From: Gemmatimonadaceae bacterium
GTDB lineage: Bacteria; Gemmatimonadota; Gemmatimonadetes; Gemmatimonadales; Gemmatimonadaceae
DNA: 7,895 nt
Direction of reading: 5' to 3'
Assembly (NCBI GenBank): GCA_025356185.1
Contig: JANXUN010000237.1
Location: forward strand, 1-7,895
Shown: one piece after another, positions 1-6,363 of the stretch
Position numbering within the stretch: position 1 is the stretch's first letter
How the letters are laid out: each line of letters opens with the position of its first letter
Made by a program: the position numbers and the translations under genes
The notes under the pieces: model-generated
Database searches by the model: none
Told to the model about the DNA's origin: nothing
The model's input: the letters and a program-made list of their open reading frames with translations, nothing else

Positions 1-1134
1 CGCCAACTCAAGCACGCCGTTCAACACCAACGCATCGCGCGACTGCTGATCGTATTCATCGACGATGTCGCCAACGACCTCTTCGATCAGATCTTCCATC
101 GTCACAATGCCTGCCGTGCCACCGTACTCGTCCAGCACCACCGCCATATGCGCACGTGTGCGACGCAAATCATCCAGCACCCGTTCGGCCGAGCGCGTCG
201 CCGGCACAAACAACGGTTCGCGCAAATGCTCGCGCAATTCGAACGTCTCCGGATGTTCGTGCAACCAGAAATCTTTCGCGAGAAACACGCCGACCACATC
301 ATCCGTGGTCTCGTGATACACCGGATAGCGCGAATACCGCTCACGCCTCAGGATATTCACCAACTCCGTGCGATCAATGTCTTCGGCGATGGCCACCATA
401 TCCGTACGAGGACGCATGACATCAATCGCTTTCTTGTTATGAAAATCAAACACACCGGCCAACATCGCTGAGTCTGATTCGTTCAGTGTGCCGTGCGCGC
501 GCGCTTGCATGACGAGGAGCCGTAGCTCTTCGGGCGAGTGCACCTGACCGCCCTCATGCGCTGGCTCGACGCGCAACAGTTTGAGCAGTCCGATCGCCGA
601 GTGATTTAACAAACTGATAAACGGCGACATCACCCGCGAGAACAACATCTGCGGACGTACGAGGAACCGACTCACGACTTCAGGCGAGCCCAATGCAATC
701 GACTTTGGTGCCAACTCTCCAAGCACGATGTGCAAGAACGTGATCCCGAGAAACGCGACCGCGATCGCCGCGCCGCTGTGTACCGCGCCCGGCGACGGGT
801 GCACGCCAACGAGTCCGAGCACGCGGTCCACCAACATGGCGGCGGCAGGTTCGCCGATCCAGCCCAGCGCCAGCGACGCAAGCGTGATACCGAGTTGCGT
901 TCCCGAGATGTATCGGTCTAACCGGACCAGGGCGCGCTGCACCGCTTGCGCAGAGCGATCGCCCTCGGACGCCATCTGATCGATCCGACTGCGCCGCACG
1001 GCAACCATCGAAAATTCGGCGGCGACAAAAAACGCGTTCATAAGCACCAGCACCAGCACCACGCCCAGTCGTAATCCGACGCTTGACGTGCTGATCTCTT
1101 CAGGGCCTTGGGTGGCGAGCAGGGCAGCAATCAT
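1..1134 (-). CDS. CNNM/DUF21-CBS domain membrane protein of the CorC/HlyC hemolysin-like family (3' end outside window)
   Basis: I translated this by hand from the minus strand: 378 codons from ATG at 1134 to the window edge with no stop. A hydrophobic N-terminal CNNM/DUF21 region (about residues 18-190) carries the family signatures GTQLGITLASLALGWIGEPA (78-97) and HIVLGELAPKSIAL (135-148). A pair of CBS domains follows (about 238-358), with DVMRPRTDM (238-246), YSRYPVY (267-273) and LDEYGGTAGIVTMEDLIEE (334-352). The protein is cut where the C-terminal CorC_HlyC (transporter-associated) domain should begin. Family members are inner-membrane proteins linked to Mg2+/Co2+ homeostasis; the 'hemolysin' name is historical and no toxin role is implied. 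No good Shine-Dalgarno precedes the ATG, so the start is the least certain point. It is divergent from pilS with about 118 bp between them, and there is no evident functional tie to the pilus genes. Confidence 0.9.
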   Translation of the reverse strand, partial: MIAALLATQGPEEISTSSVGLRLGVVLVLVLMNAFFVAAEFSMVAVRRSRIDQMASEGDRSAQAVQRALVRLDRYISGTQLGITLASLALGWIGEPAAAMLVDRVLGLVGVHPSPGAVHSGAAIAVAFLGITFLHIVLGELAPKSIALGSPEVVSRFLVRPQMLFSRVMSPFISLLNHSAIGLLKLLRVEPAHEGGQVHSPEELRLLVMQARAHGTLNESDSAMLAGVFDFHNKKAIDVMRPRTDMVAIAEDIDRTELVNILRRERYSRYPVYHETTDDVVGVFLAKDFWLHEHPETFELREHLREPLFVPATRSAERVLDDLRRTRAHMAVVLDEYGGTAGIVTMEDLIEEVVGDIVDEYDQQSRDALVLNGVLELA

Positions 1135-1252
1135 ACTGAAAGGAAACGGTGAGGCGAGTGATTCGTCAGGGTAGGACAGACCTCCGAATCGTGCAATCTG
1201 CAAGACTTCGGGTGGTTTTGCTTCTCTTGCATCCTGCGAAACCCCGCTTTTC

Positions 1253-2959
1253 TTGCGCTACACGCCCGCCTATCCGCAGGTCGCGATCCAAGGCATGCTC
1301 GACCCTCGCCGCATGTTGCGATGGGTCTGGCTGGGCCGAGTGGTGCTCTCGTGCGCGATCTTGGTTGCCGCGGTGTTCGTATGGAATCGCGCGGAGCCCA
1401 ATGATACGCTCATCGCGACCCTCGCGTTTGCGATTGCGACGCTCGCGACGGTTGCATCCGCGATGTACGGGGAGATTGAGCAGCGCCCGTACGGTCCGAG
1501 GTTTTATGGGTTGCAGTGTGCGGTCGATTTAGGGCTGGTTACAGCGATTGTGCACATCACCGGAGGATGGAGCTCGCAGTTCGCCGCCCTTTACATCTTA
1601 GTGATCGCGAGCGCCGCGCTGTTGTTGCCATTTCGCGGTGGACTTGCCGTCGCCGCGGGCGCATGCGTGCTGTACGCGACCGATGTGTTGTGGCTTCGCC
1701 CGGGCGTAGCACCGGTGGGTATGGCGGTGCAAATCAGTGTCTTTGTAGTGGTGGCGATTGGATCAGGACTTGTCGCGCTTCGCTTACGGCAAGCGGGCGT
1801 TGGTCGCGATGAACTCGCCGCGCAGTTGGTCAAAGTACAGCTCGAGGCGGCCGACATCTTGCGCACAATTCGATCGGGCATCGTGACCGTCGATCCCAGC
1901 GGTCGATTGCTCTACGCGAACCCGGCAGCGAGCGAACTACTCGGCATCAACCTGCGCGAGTTTACGGGACGACCCGTACTGGACCGCATTCGCGCAGTGT
2001 CGGCGCAACTCGCTGCCGTGCTTGAGCAATCGTCGACGCATGGTATTCGCACTACGCGCGCCGAAGGGCGCATCAAGCGCGGCAACGACGAATTTGAAAT
2101 TGGCGTTACGACGACGGTTTCGGATCGTACCGAAGGGAACGATCGGCACAGTGCGACGGCAATTTTTCAGGATATTTCTGATACAAAACGATTACAGGCG
2201 CTGCACGTGCGCGCCGAACGCTTGCAGGCCGTCGCGGAGCTGAGTGCATCACTCGCGCATGAGATTCGCAATCCGCTGGCAAGTATTCGCAGCGCGACCG
2301 AGCAATTGGGTGCACGTCGCGACCTGTCGGCACTGCCAGCGGACGATGACGAGCGCGTGTTGCACGCACTGGTGGTTCGCGAGGCGGATCGTCTCAGTCG
2401 GTTGCTCGCCGATTTTCTAGATTTTGCGCGCGCGAAGGTCACGCGCGTGACTGCGTTGGACGTGCGCGCGATGGTGCAGGCGGCAGCAACGCTCGCGGCG
2501 TCGCACCCCGACAAGGGCGCGAACGTGTCGCTCCAGGTGGATGTCGACGAAGGCTTGCCATCGGTGGAAGGCGATGACGATCTCATGCATCGCGCGATCT
2601 TCAATCTGGTGCTCAATGCCGTGCAAGCGGTCGGTGCCACGGGCAACATCGAGGTGCGCGCGCAACGCGCCACACGTCAATCGCATCCGCTGCCGCCTGC
2701 CGCCGATGGCGATGTAGATGGTTGGATTGCGATCAGTGTGACGGATGATGGCCCTGGAATTCCGTTCGAATTACGCGAACGATTGTTCGAACCGTTTGTA
2801 TCTGGAAAGCCGGGCGGAACCGGTCTCGGATTGCCTGTCGTGCATCGCGCCGTCGAAGCGCATCGCGGCGTGGTGTTGGTGGATACACTACCGCGCGGAA
2901 CGCGCTTCACGGTGCTGCTTCCCGCGCACGCATCTTTTCAATTTGGAGTGGCAGCATGA
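1253..2959 (+). CDS. pilS: PilS-like membrane sensor histidine kinase
   Basis: Sensor kinase of the PilS/PilR two-component system, expected to autophosphorylate and pass phosphate to PilR encoded next to it. Numbering is from TTG at 1253 (568 aa). About six hydrophobic segments lie in residues 23-177 with only short loops, the PilS membrane architecture. A cytoplasmic PAS domain follows (about 196-310; RSGIVTVDPSGRLLYANPAA at 207-226). The HisKA H-box is ELSASLAHEIRNPLASIRS with phospho-acceptor His336. The ATPase domain shows the N-box NLVLNAV (Asn455), G1 DDGPGI (498-503), F-box LFEPF (511-515) and G2 GGTGLGL (521-527). The length suits PilS (the Pseudomonas protein is around 530 aa). The start is uncertain: TTG 1253 has no ribosome-binding site, and in-frame ATGs lie at 1295 and 1313, both before the first membrane segment. 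A start at 1295 would be equally plausible. In Pseudomonas PilS reads membrane PilA levels; that function here is inferred from family and context. Confidence 0.92.
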   Translation: MRYTPAYPQVAIQGMLDPRRMLRWVWLGRVVLSCAILVAAVFVWNRAEPNDTLIATLAFAIATLATVASAMYGEIEQRPYGPRFYGLQCAVDLGLVTAIVHITGGWSSQFAALYILVIASAALLLPFRGGLAVAAGACVLYATDVLWLRPGVAPVGMAVQISVFVVVAIGSGLVALRLRQAGVGRDELAAQLVKVQLEAADILRTIRSGIVTVDPSGRLLYANPAASELLGINLREFTGRPVLDRIRAVSAQLAAVLEQSSTHGIRTTRAEGRIKRGNDEFEIGVTTTVSDRTEGNDRHSATAIFQDISDTKRLQALHVRAERLQAVAELSASLAHEIRNPLASIRSATEQLGARRDLSALPADDDERVLHALVVREADRLSRLLADFLDFARAKVTRVTALDVRAMVQAAATLAASHPDKGANVSLQVDVDEGLPSVEGDDDLMHRAIFNLVLNAVQAVGATGNIEVRAQRATRQSHPLPPAADGDVDGWIAISVTDDGPGIPFELRERLFEPFVSGKPGGTGLGLPVVHRAVEAHRGVVLVDTLPRGTRFTVLLPAHASFQFGVAA

Positions 2960-4338
2960 TGGCTCCCGCATTGCCAACGGATCTCAAACCACGAGTGCTT
3001 GTGGTTGACGACGAGTCCAGCATTCTTGACTCGTTGCGCATTCTGCTCAAGAACGAAGGCTTTGTGCCGTACACGGCGCTGGGCGGCAAGCAAGGGATCG
3101 AAAAGATCCTTGAGCTGCGCCCCGATATCGTGCTGACCGATGTTCGCATGCCGGATGTCGGCGGTGTGCAAGTGCTTGGCGCGGCGCGTCAATCCGATGC
3201 CGATTTGCCAGTGATTCTTATGACCGCACAAGCCACGCTGCAATCGGCGATGCAAGCGGTAAACGAGGGTGCGTATTACTACATCCAAAAACCATTTCGC
3301 AATGACGAGTTGCTCGCGATTCTGCGTCGCGCGGCGGAACATCGCCGACTGCGTGCGGAAAACACGGTGCTGAAGCAAGAGATCCGCAAACACGAGCGCT
3401 CCGCTGCGGCGCGCCCGGTTGGCAAAAGCAAAGTGTGGTTAGATGCGCTGCGATTGGCAGAAACAGTTGCACCAACCGAATCGACAGTGCTCATTACCGG
3501 CGAATCGGGCACAGGTAAGGAAGTCGTCGCCCGCTACATTCATGAGTTGTCCAGCCGCACCGACAACGCGTTTCTTTCGATCAACTGTGGCGCGTTGCCA
3601 GAGTCCTTGCTCGAAAGCGAGCTGTTTGGTCACGTAAAGGGATCGTTTACCGGTGCGGTGAAAGACAAAACGGGGCTGTTCGCCGCCGCGCAAAGCGGTT
3701 CGTTTTTTCTTGACGAAATTGGTGAAACGACGCCATCGACACAGGTCAAATTGTTGCGCGTGCTGCAGCAACGCGAAGTCATTCCCGTCGGTGCCACCGA
3801 AGCGCTCACCGTCGATACGCGCGTCATCGCCGCGACCAATCGCGACCTCGATGAAGAGATCAAGCGCGGACACTTTCGCGCCGATCTGTACTATCGCCTA
3901 AACGTCATCGCGCTCCACTTGCCCCCGTTACGGAGTCGCGCCGACGACATTCCCATTCTCGCTGATTCATTCTTGGCGCGGAGTGCGGTCCAACGTAACG
4001 AGCGCGTGAAGGTGCTGCATGAAACCACGCTCGATGCATTGATGGCGTATCAATGGCCAGGCAATGTGCGCGAGCTCGAGAACGCGCTGGAGCGTGCGGT
4101 GATCCTCACCGACGGCGACGAAGTGTTTCCCGAAGCGCTTCCCGAACGCGTTACGGCCCGTCGCGCAGAACCGCTGGTAAGCGACCGTATCCCCTCGACG
4201 CCCACGCTCGAAGCCATTGAGCGTGCGTACATCCAATGGGTCTTGCAAAACGAAGGCGGCAACAAGAGTCGCGCGGCCGACATGCTGGGCATCGATCCGT
4301 CGACGCTCTATCGCAAACTTGCACGTTACGAGGCTTAA
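2956..4338 (+). CDS. pilR: PilR-like sigma54-dependent response regulator (NtrC family)
   Basis: Transcription activator of 460 aa, expected to remodel sigma54 RNA polymerase at pilin promoters after phosphorylation by PilS. Receiver domain 13-125: acidic pocket Asp18/Asp19, phospho-acceptor Asp62 (LTDVRMPD), Thr90 and Lys112. AAA+ domain about 155-395: Walker A GESGTGKE (182-189), sigma54-contact loop GSFTGA (229-234, Ser in place of the usual Ala), Walker B FLDEIGE (251-257), arginine-finger region FRADLYYRL (307-315) and WPGNVRELENALERA (367-381). A Fis-type HTH_8 domain ends the protein (about 417-458; NKSRAADMLGIDPSTLYRKL). All catalytic residues appear intact. The ATG overlaps the pilS stop in an ATGA arrangement and is preceded by GGAG at 2945-2948 with 7-nt spacing. 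This fixes the start and suggests translational coupling. The closest sigma54-type promoters in the window precede the three pilA genes downstream, consistent with the pilR assignment. Confidence 0.95.
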   Translation: MMAPALPTDLKPRVLVVDDESSILDSLRILLKNEGFVPYTALGGKQGIEKILELRPDIVLTDVRMPDVGGVQVLGAARQSDADLPVILMTAQATLQSAMQAVNEGAYYYIQKPFRNDELLAILRRAAEHRRLRAENTVLKQEIRKHERSAAARPVGKSKVWLDALRLAETVAPTESTVLITGESGTGKEVVARYIHELSSRTDNAFLSINCGALPESLLESELFGHVKGSFTGAVKDKTGLFAAAQSGSFFLDEIGETTPSTQVKLLRVLQQREVIPVGATEALTVDTRVIAATNRDLDEEIKRGHFRADLYYRLNVIALHLPPLRSRADDIPILADSFLARSAVQRNERVKVLHETTLDALMAYQWPGNVRELENALERAVILTDGDEVFPEALPERVTARRAEPLVSDRIPSTPTLEAIERAYIQWVLQNEGGNKSRAADMLGIDPSTLYRKLARYEA

Positions 4339-4554
4339 CGACGATGCATGCTCGGTCCTTGCAAACCGCCACACTTCATGTGAAATGAGAGACTTGGCGC
4401 CCGAACGGCACTGTGCCCACACTCCAGTAAGTCGTTGCATCTCTTATAGATAGACTCGGAAACTCTGACTGGTCCGCGCTTTGCTTTACCATGGGTCAGC
4501 GCTGGTGTTACCACTCACGGATCGCTTGCGCACACCTCACTGGAGATTGTTATC
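4339..4554. other. pilR-pilA1 intergenic region
   Basis: This 216-bp non-coding stretch holds the pilA1 sigma54-type promoter, its roughly 59-nt leader and a Shine-Dalgarno (GGAG, 4542-4545). I see no convincing terminator for pilR. A 10-bp dyad (TTCATGTGAA, 4375-4384) sits about 110 bp before the predicted transcription start, where an activator site could lie. It is not repeated at the other pilA genes, so I do not call it an operator. Confidence 0.5.
4470..4485 (+). promoter_or_regulatory. Predicted sigma54 (-24/-12) promoter of pilA1
   Basis: TGGTCCGCGCTTTGCT fits the sigma54 consensus TGGCACG-N4-TTGCW at 10 of 12 defined positions, with GG at 4471-4472 and GC at 4483-4484 separated by exactly 10 nt. 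The predicted transcription start is near 4496, giving a leader of about 59 nt. It lies downstream of a gene for a sigma54-dependent activator and upstream of a pilin, the known arrangement for PilR targets. Identified by eye. Confidence 0.78.
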
Positions 4555-4917
4555 ATGACGAAGAGCCGCAAGGGATTTACACTCATTGAACTTTTGATCG
4601 TCGTCGTCATCATCGGCATCTTGGCCGCGATCGCGATTCCGAAGTTCTCGCAGACGAAGGAAAAGGCGTACATCACGTCCATGAAGTCTGATCTCCGGAA
4701 CATGGTCTCCGGCGCCGAAGCTTCGTTCTCGGACAACAACACCTACGCAAACTTCGTGGCGCCGACCGGTTCCTCGGGCAACACGCTGACGTTCACCGGC
4801 ACTGCGACAGGTTGGACGGCAACGGCGAAAAACAGCTCGACGACCAAGGTCTGCACGATCGGCGTTGGCTCGGGTGTTGCAGCCGGTGCCGCAGAAGGCA
4901 CGCCCATTTGCGTGTAA
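4555..4917 (+). CDS. pilA: Type IV major pilin prepilin, copy 1
   Basis: Structural subunit of a type IVa-like pilus (120 aa). A 7-residue basic leader MTKSRKG is cut by prepilin peptidase before Phe8, which would be N-methylated. The mature protein begins FTLIELLIVVVIIGILAA with the invariant Glu5, forming the hydrophobic assembly and membrane helix, followed by the conserved IAIPKF. The C-terminal half is Thr/Ser/Gly-rich. Cys100 and Cys119 bracket an 18-residue segment and could form the disulfide-bonded D-region loop. The mature length of 113 aa is short for a IVa pilin but well formed. GGAG (4542-4545) is spaced 9 nt from ATG. It is about 90% identical to copy 3 (12 differences) and 79% to copy 2 (25 differences). 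It has its own sigma54-type promoter and a 3' hairpin, so it is probably a monocistronic, highly expressed transcript under PilR. Which copy is the main subunit cannot be told from sequence. Confidence 0.95.
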   Translation: MTKSRKGFTLIELLIVVVIIGILAAIAIPKFSQTKEKAYITSMKSDLRNMVSGAEASFSDNNTYANFVAPTGSSGNTLTFTGTATGWTATAKNSSTTKVCTIGVGSGVAAGAAEGTPICV

Positions 4918-4964
4918 GCATCAGCGCCACTCGGATGCGCGCGTCAAAACTTGATTGATGAAGC

Positions 4965-5004
4965 GCGCAACAAGGGTCGAGCCCGTGCTCGGCCCTTGTT
5001 GCGC
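4965..5004 (+). terminator. Strong hairpin after pilA1 (terminator or mRNA 3' stabiliser)
   Basis: An 18-bp stem (4965-4982 with 4987-5004) has a CCGT loop and a single T-G wobble six pairs from the loop. It starts 47 nt after the pilA1 stop. No T-tract follows (GGGGCGACAG), so classical intrinsic termination is doubtful and 3'-end protection of an abundant mRNA is an alternative. Its loop-proximal part aligns with the hairpins after the other two pilin genes. Confidence 0.72.
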
Positions 5005-5171
5005 GGGGCGACAGGTGGTCGAAGTCTCAAAAAATCGCAAGCGAAGTCGCCCAGATTTCCCCTGCGTGAGTCGCGTACATCGACGGGAAGTGCCGTGCAA
5101 TATCATTCGCCGTGATGCGACAAAATGATGTAACTGCGTGTGATCAAATCAGACGAAGTTGGTAGGACGAG

Positions 5172-5187
5172 CGGCGAACACCTCGCC
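5172..5187 (+). promoter_or_regulatory. Degenerate sigma54-type promoter candidate of pilA2
   Basis: CGGCGAACACCTCGCC keeps GG (5173-5174), the exact 10-nt spacing and GC (5185-5186), but matches the consensus at only about 6 of 12 positions. The reason to report it is geometry: GG is 85 nt before the pilA2 ATG, against 84 and 86 nt for the well-matched sites of pilA1 and pilA3. A competing element lies at 5085-5098. By sequence alone this would be a weak call. Confidence 0.45.
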
Positions 5188-5257
5188 AAAATGAAGACAC
5201 GGCACCCGCCGTCACCTCCAAGCCTCAGTCCGCTAACACCACACCGGAAATCTATAA

Positions 5258-5620
5258 ATGTCTCGCACCCGCGAAGGTTTCACCCTGATCGAGCTGTTGA
5301 TAGTAGTCGTGATCATTGGCATCTTGGCCGCGATCGCGATTCCAAAATTCGGAGAAACGAAGGAAAGAGCCTACATCACGTCGATGAAGTCAGATCTGAA
5401 GAACATGGTGTCGGGCGCCGAGGCCTCGTTCTCGGACAACAACACCTACGCCAACTTCGTAAAGCCCGCTGGCTCGTCCGGCGTAACCCTGACGTTCTCA
5501 GGCACGGTGACAGGTTGGACGGCAAGCGCTTCGCATGCGCTGACTACCAAGGTCTGCACGATCGGCGTCGGTACCGGCGTTGCAGCCGGCGTTAATGATG
5601 GTGAGCCGAAGTGCCAATAG
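5258..5620 (+). CDS. pilA: Type IV pilin prepilin, copy 2 (divergent paralogue)
   Basis: Second pilin paralogue, also 120 aa, about 78-79% identical to copies 1 and 3. The leader is MSRTREG, cleaved before Phe8, with Glu5 of the mature protein kept. The N-terminal helix through IAIPKF is identical to the other copies, while substitutions concentrate after residue 68. Cys100 and Cys119 are conserved, so the putative D-region loop keeps its length, but its content changes (VNDGEPKC against AAEGTPIC in copy 1). The leader carries Glu6 in place of Lys next to the cleavage-site Gly, and the mature helix edge has G-E for S-Q at residues 32-33. GGA at 5246-5248 sits 9 nt before ATG. The promoter match is weaker than for its neighbours, suggesting lower or conditional expression. 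It could be an alternative major pilin, a minor subunit, or a reservoir for recombination. Confidence 0.94.
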   Translation: MSRTREGFTLIELLIVVVIIGILAAIAIPKFGETKERAYITSMKSDLKNMVSGAEASFSDNNTYANFVKPAGSSGVTLTFSGTVTGWTASASHALTTKVCTIGVGTGVAAGVNDGEPKCQ

Positions 5621-5656
5621 ACGCAGCGCGATGACTGACCGACCTAGGTCACCGGC

Positions 5657-5696
5657 CACGAGAAAGGGACGAGCAATTGCTCGTCCCTTTCTCGTG
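5657..5696 (+). terminator. Rho-independent terminator of pilA2 (perfect 40-bp palindrome)
   Basis: Two exactly complementary 20-nt arms meet with no spacer. In RNA this gives an 18-bp perfect stem with an AAUU loop. It begins 36 nt after the pilA2 stop and is followed by ATTTTGATTCTG, a modest T-run, so it is the most terminator-like of the three pilin hairpins. Confidence 0.82.
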
Positions 5697-5875
5697 ATTT
5701 TGATTCTGTAATAGCGAGATCCCGTCACGAAATAGTACAAAAATTGTAGCCTGGATCGCGGAGCTTGCACTCTGCGGCAAAGCGCGCAAATCGAGAGATA
5801 CAGCCGCATCACACACAAAGCGCGAAGGCAACGCAAGTACTTGCCGGGCAAGGACCTGTGAGTTGAGTCGAACGG

Positions 5876-5891
5876 TGGCTCGCACGTTGCC
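5876..5891 (+). promoter_or_regulatory. Predicted sigma54 (-24/-12) promoter of pilA3
   Basis: TGGCTCGCACGTTGCC matches TGGCACG-N4-TTGCW at 10 of 12 defined positions, with GG at 5877-5878 and GC at 5889-5890. The predicted start is near 5902, giving a 61-nt leader. The bases after the -12 element (CTTAC) resemble those after the pilA1 element (TTTAC). Confidence 0.8.
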
Positions 5892-5962
5892 TTACAAAGC
5901 TTTGTCGCTCGAGGTCACACTCCATCATCTCGGCGCAGGACCCTACTTCGGAGAAGTCTTCC

Positions 5963-6325
5963 ATGACGCGTACTCGCAAAGGCTTTACCCTCATTGAACT
6001 CTTGATCGTCGTGGTGATCATCGGCATCTTGGCCGCGATCGCAATTCCGAAATTCTCACAAACGAAGGAAAAGGCGTACATCACGTCGATGAAGTCGGAT
6101 CTGAAGAACATGGTCTCCGCAGCCGAGGCTTCGTTCTCGGACAACAACACGTACGCGGTCTTTACAGCGCCGACCGGTTCGTCGGGCAACACGCTGACGT
6201 TCACGGGCACGGCGACCGGTTGGTCGGCAACGGCGACGAACGGCTCAACGACCAAGGTGTGCACGATCGGCGCTGGCTCGGGTGTTGCGGCTGGTACCGC
6301 CGAAGGCACGCCCATTTGTCAGTAA
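5963..6325 (+). CDS. pilA: Type IV major pilin prepilin, copy 3
   Basis: Third pilin paralogue, 120 aa, about 90% identical to copy 1 and 78% to copy 2. The leader MTRTRKG is followed by FTLIELLIVVVIIGILAA with the conserved mature Glu5. The helix region to residue 47 is identical to copy 1. Differences from copy 1 include Arg48Lys, Gly53Ala, Asn66Val and Val68Thr, plus changes in the C-terminal half. Cys100 and Cys119 are kept. GGAG at 5950-5953 is 9 nt from ATG, the same spacing as copy 1. It has a well-matched sigma54-type promoter and is followed by a cluster of three hairpins. Copies 1 and 3 are the closest pair and flank the more divergent copy 2. Confidence 0.95.
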   Translation: MTRTRKGFTLIELLIVVVIIGILAAIAIPKFSQTKEKAYITSMKSDLKNMVSAAEASFSDNNTYAVFTAPTGSSGNTLTFTGTATGWSATATNGSTTKVCTIGAGSGVAAGTAEGTPICQ

Positions 6326-6342
6326 GCGCCGAGTAATGTGCG

Positions 6343-6361
6343 ACCGGTCGTGTCGACCGGT
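6343..6361 (+). repeat. Short hairpin 1 after pilA3
   Basis: A perfect 8-bp inverted repeat (6343-6350 with 6354-6361, ACCGGTCG/CGACCGGT) with a TGT loop lies 17 nt after the pilA3 stop. It is the first of three hairpins in about 100 bp. Confidence 0.55.
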
Positions 6362-6363
6362 AA

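Larger units (their letters stand above)
4918..5257. other. pilA1-pilA2 intergenic region
   Basis: This 340-bp stretch has no credible gene. It contains the pilA1 3' hairpin (4965-5004), a degenerate sigma54-type element at the conserved pilA position (5172-5187), an alternative GG-N10-GC element at 5085-5098, and a GGA Shine-Dalgarno (5246-5248) for pilA2. The part between about 5023 and 5171 shows nothing else I can name. Confidence 0.5.
5621..5962. other. pilA2-pilA3 intergenic region
   Basis: This 342-bp stretch has no credible gene. It holds the 40-bp palindrome that serves as the pilA2 hairpin (5657-5696), a 10-bp palindrome GACCTAGGTC (5641-5650), a locally AT-rich patch (about 5697-5750), the pilA3 sigma54-type promoter (5876-5891), and a GGAG Shine-Dalgarno at 5950-5953. 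Nothing recognisable lies between about 5750 and 5870, where activator binding sites would be expected. Confidence 0.5.

Noticed and set aside
1149..1532. A 127-codon plus-strand frame overlapping the start of pilS
   Set aside because: The product is Arg/Ser/Cys-rich shadow sequence, while the overlapping pilS frame has clear membrane segments and kinase motifs.
4375..4384. Dyad TTCATGTGAA as a PilR operator
   Set aside because: The position is plausible, but I find no counterpart at the same distance upstream of pilA2 or pilA3.
4394..4410. A further GG-N10-GC element upstream of pilA1 (GG 4396-4397, GC 4408-4409)
   Set aside because: Its -12 part (CGGC) is poor, it lies about 160 nt from the start codon, and a much better match sits at 4470-4485.
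5140..5595. A 151-codon open frame starting before pilA2 and overlapping it
   Set aside because: It is out of frame with pilA2, its product is Arg/His/Pro-rich low-quality sequence without domains, and it lies over a clear prepilin gene.
5809..6315. A 168-codon minus-strand open frame across pilA3, with a similar shorter one opposite pilA1
   Set aside because: The resemblance of the two antisense products is explained by the conserved pilin coding sequence on the other strand; there is no start signal or domain support.
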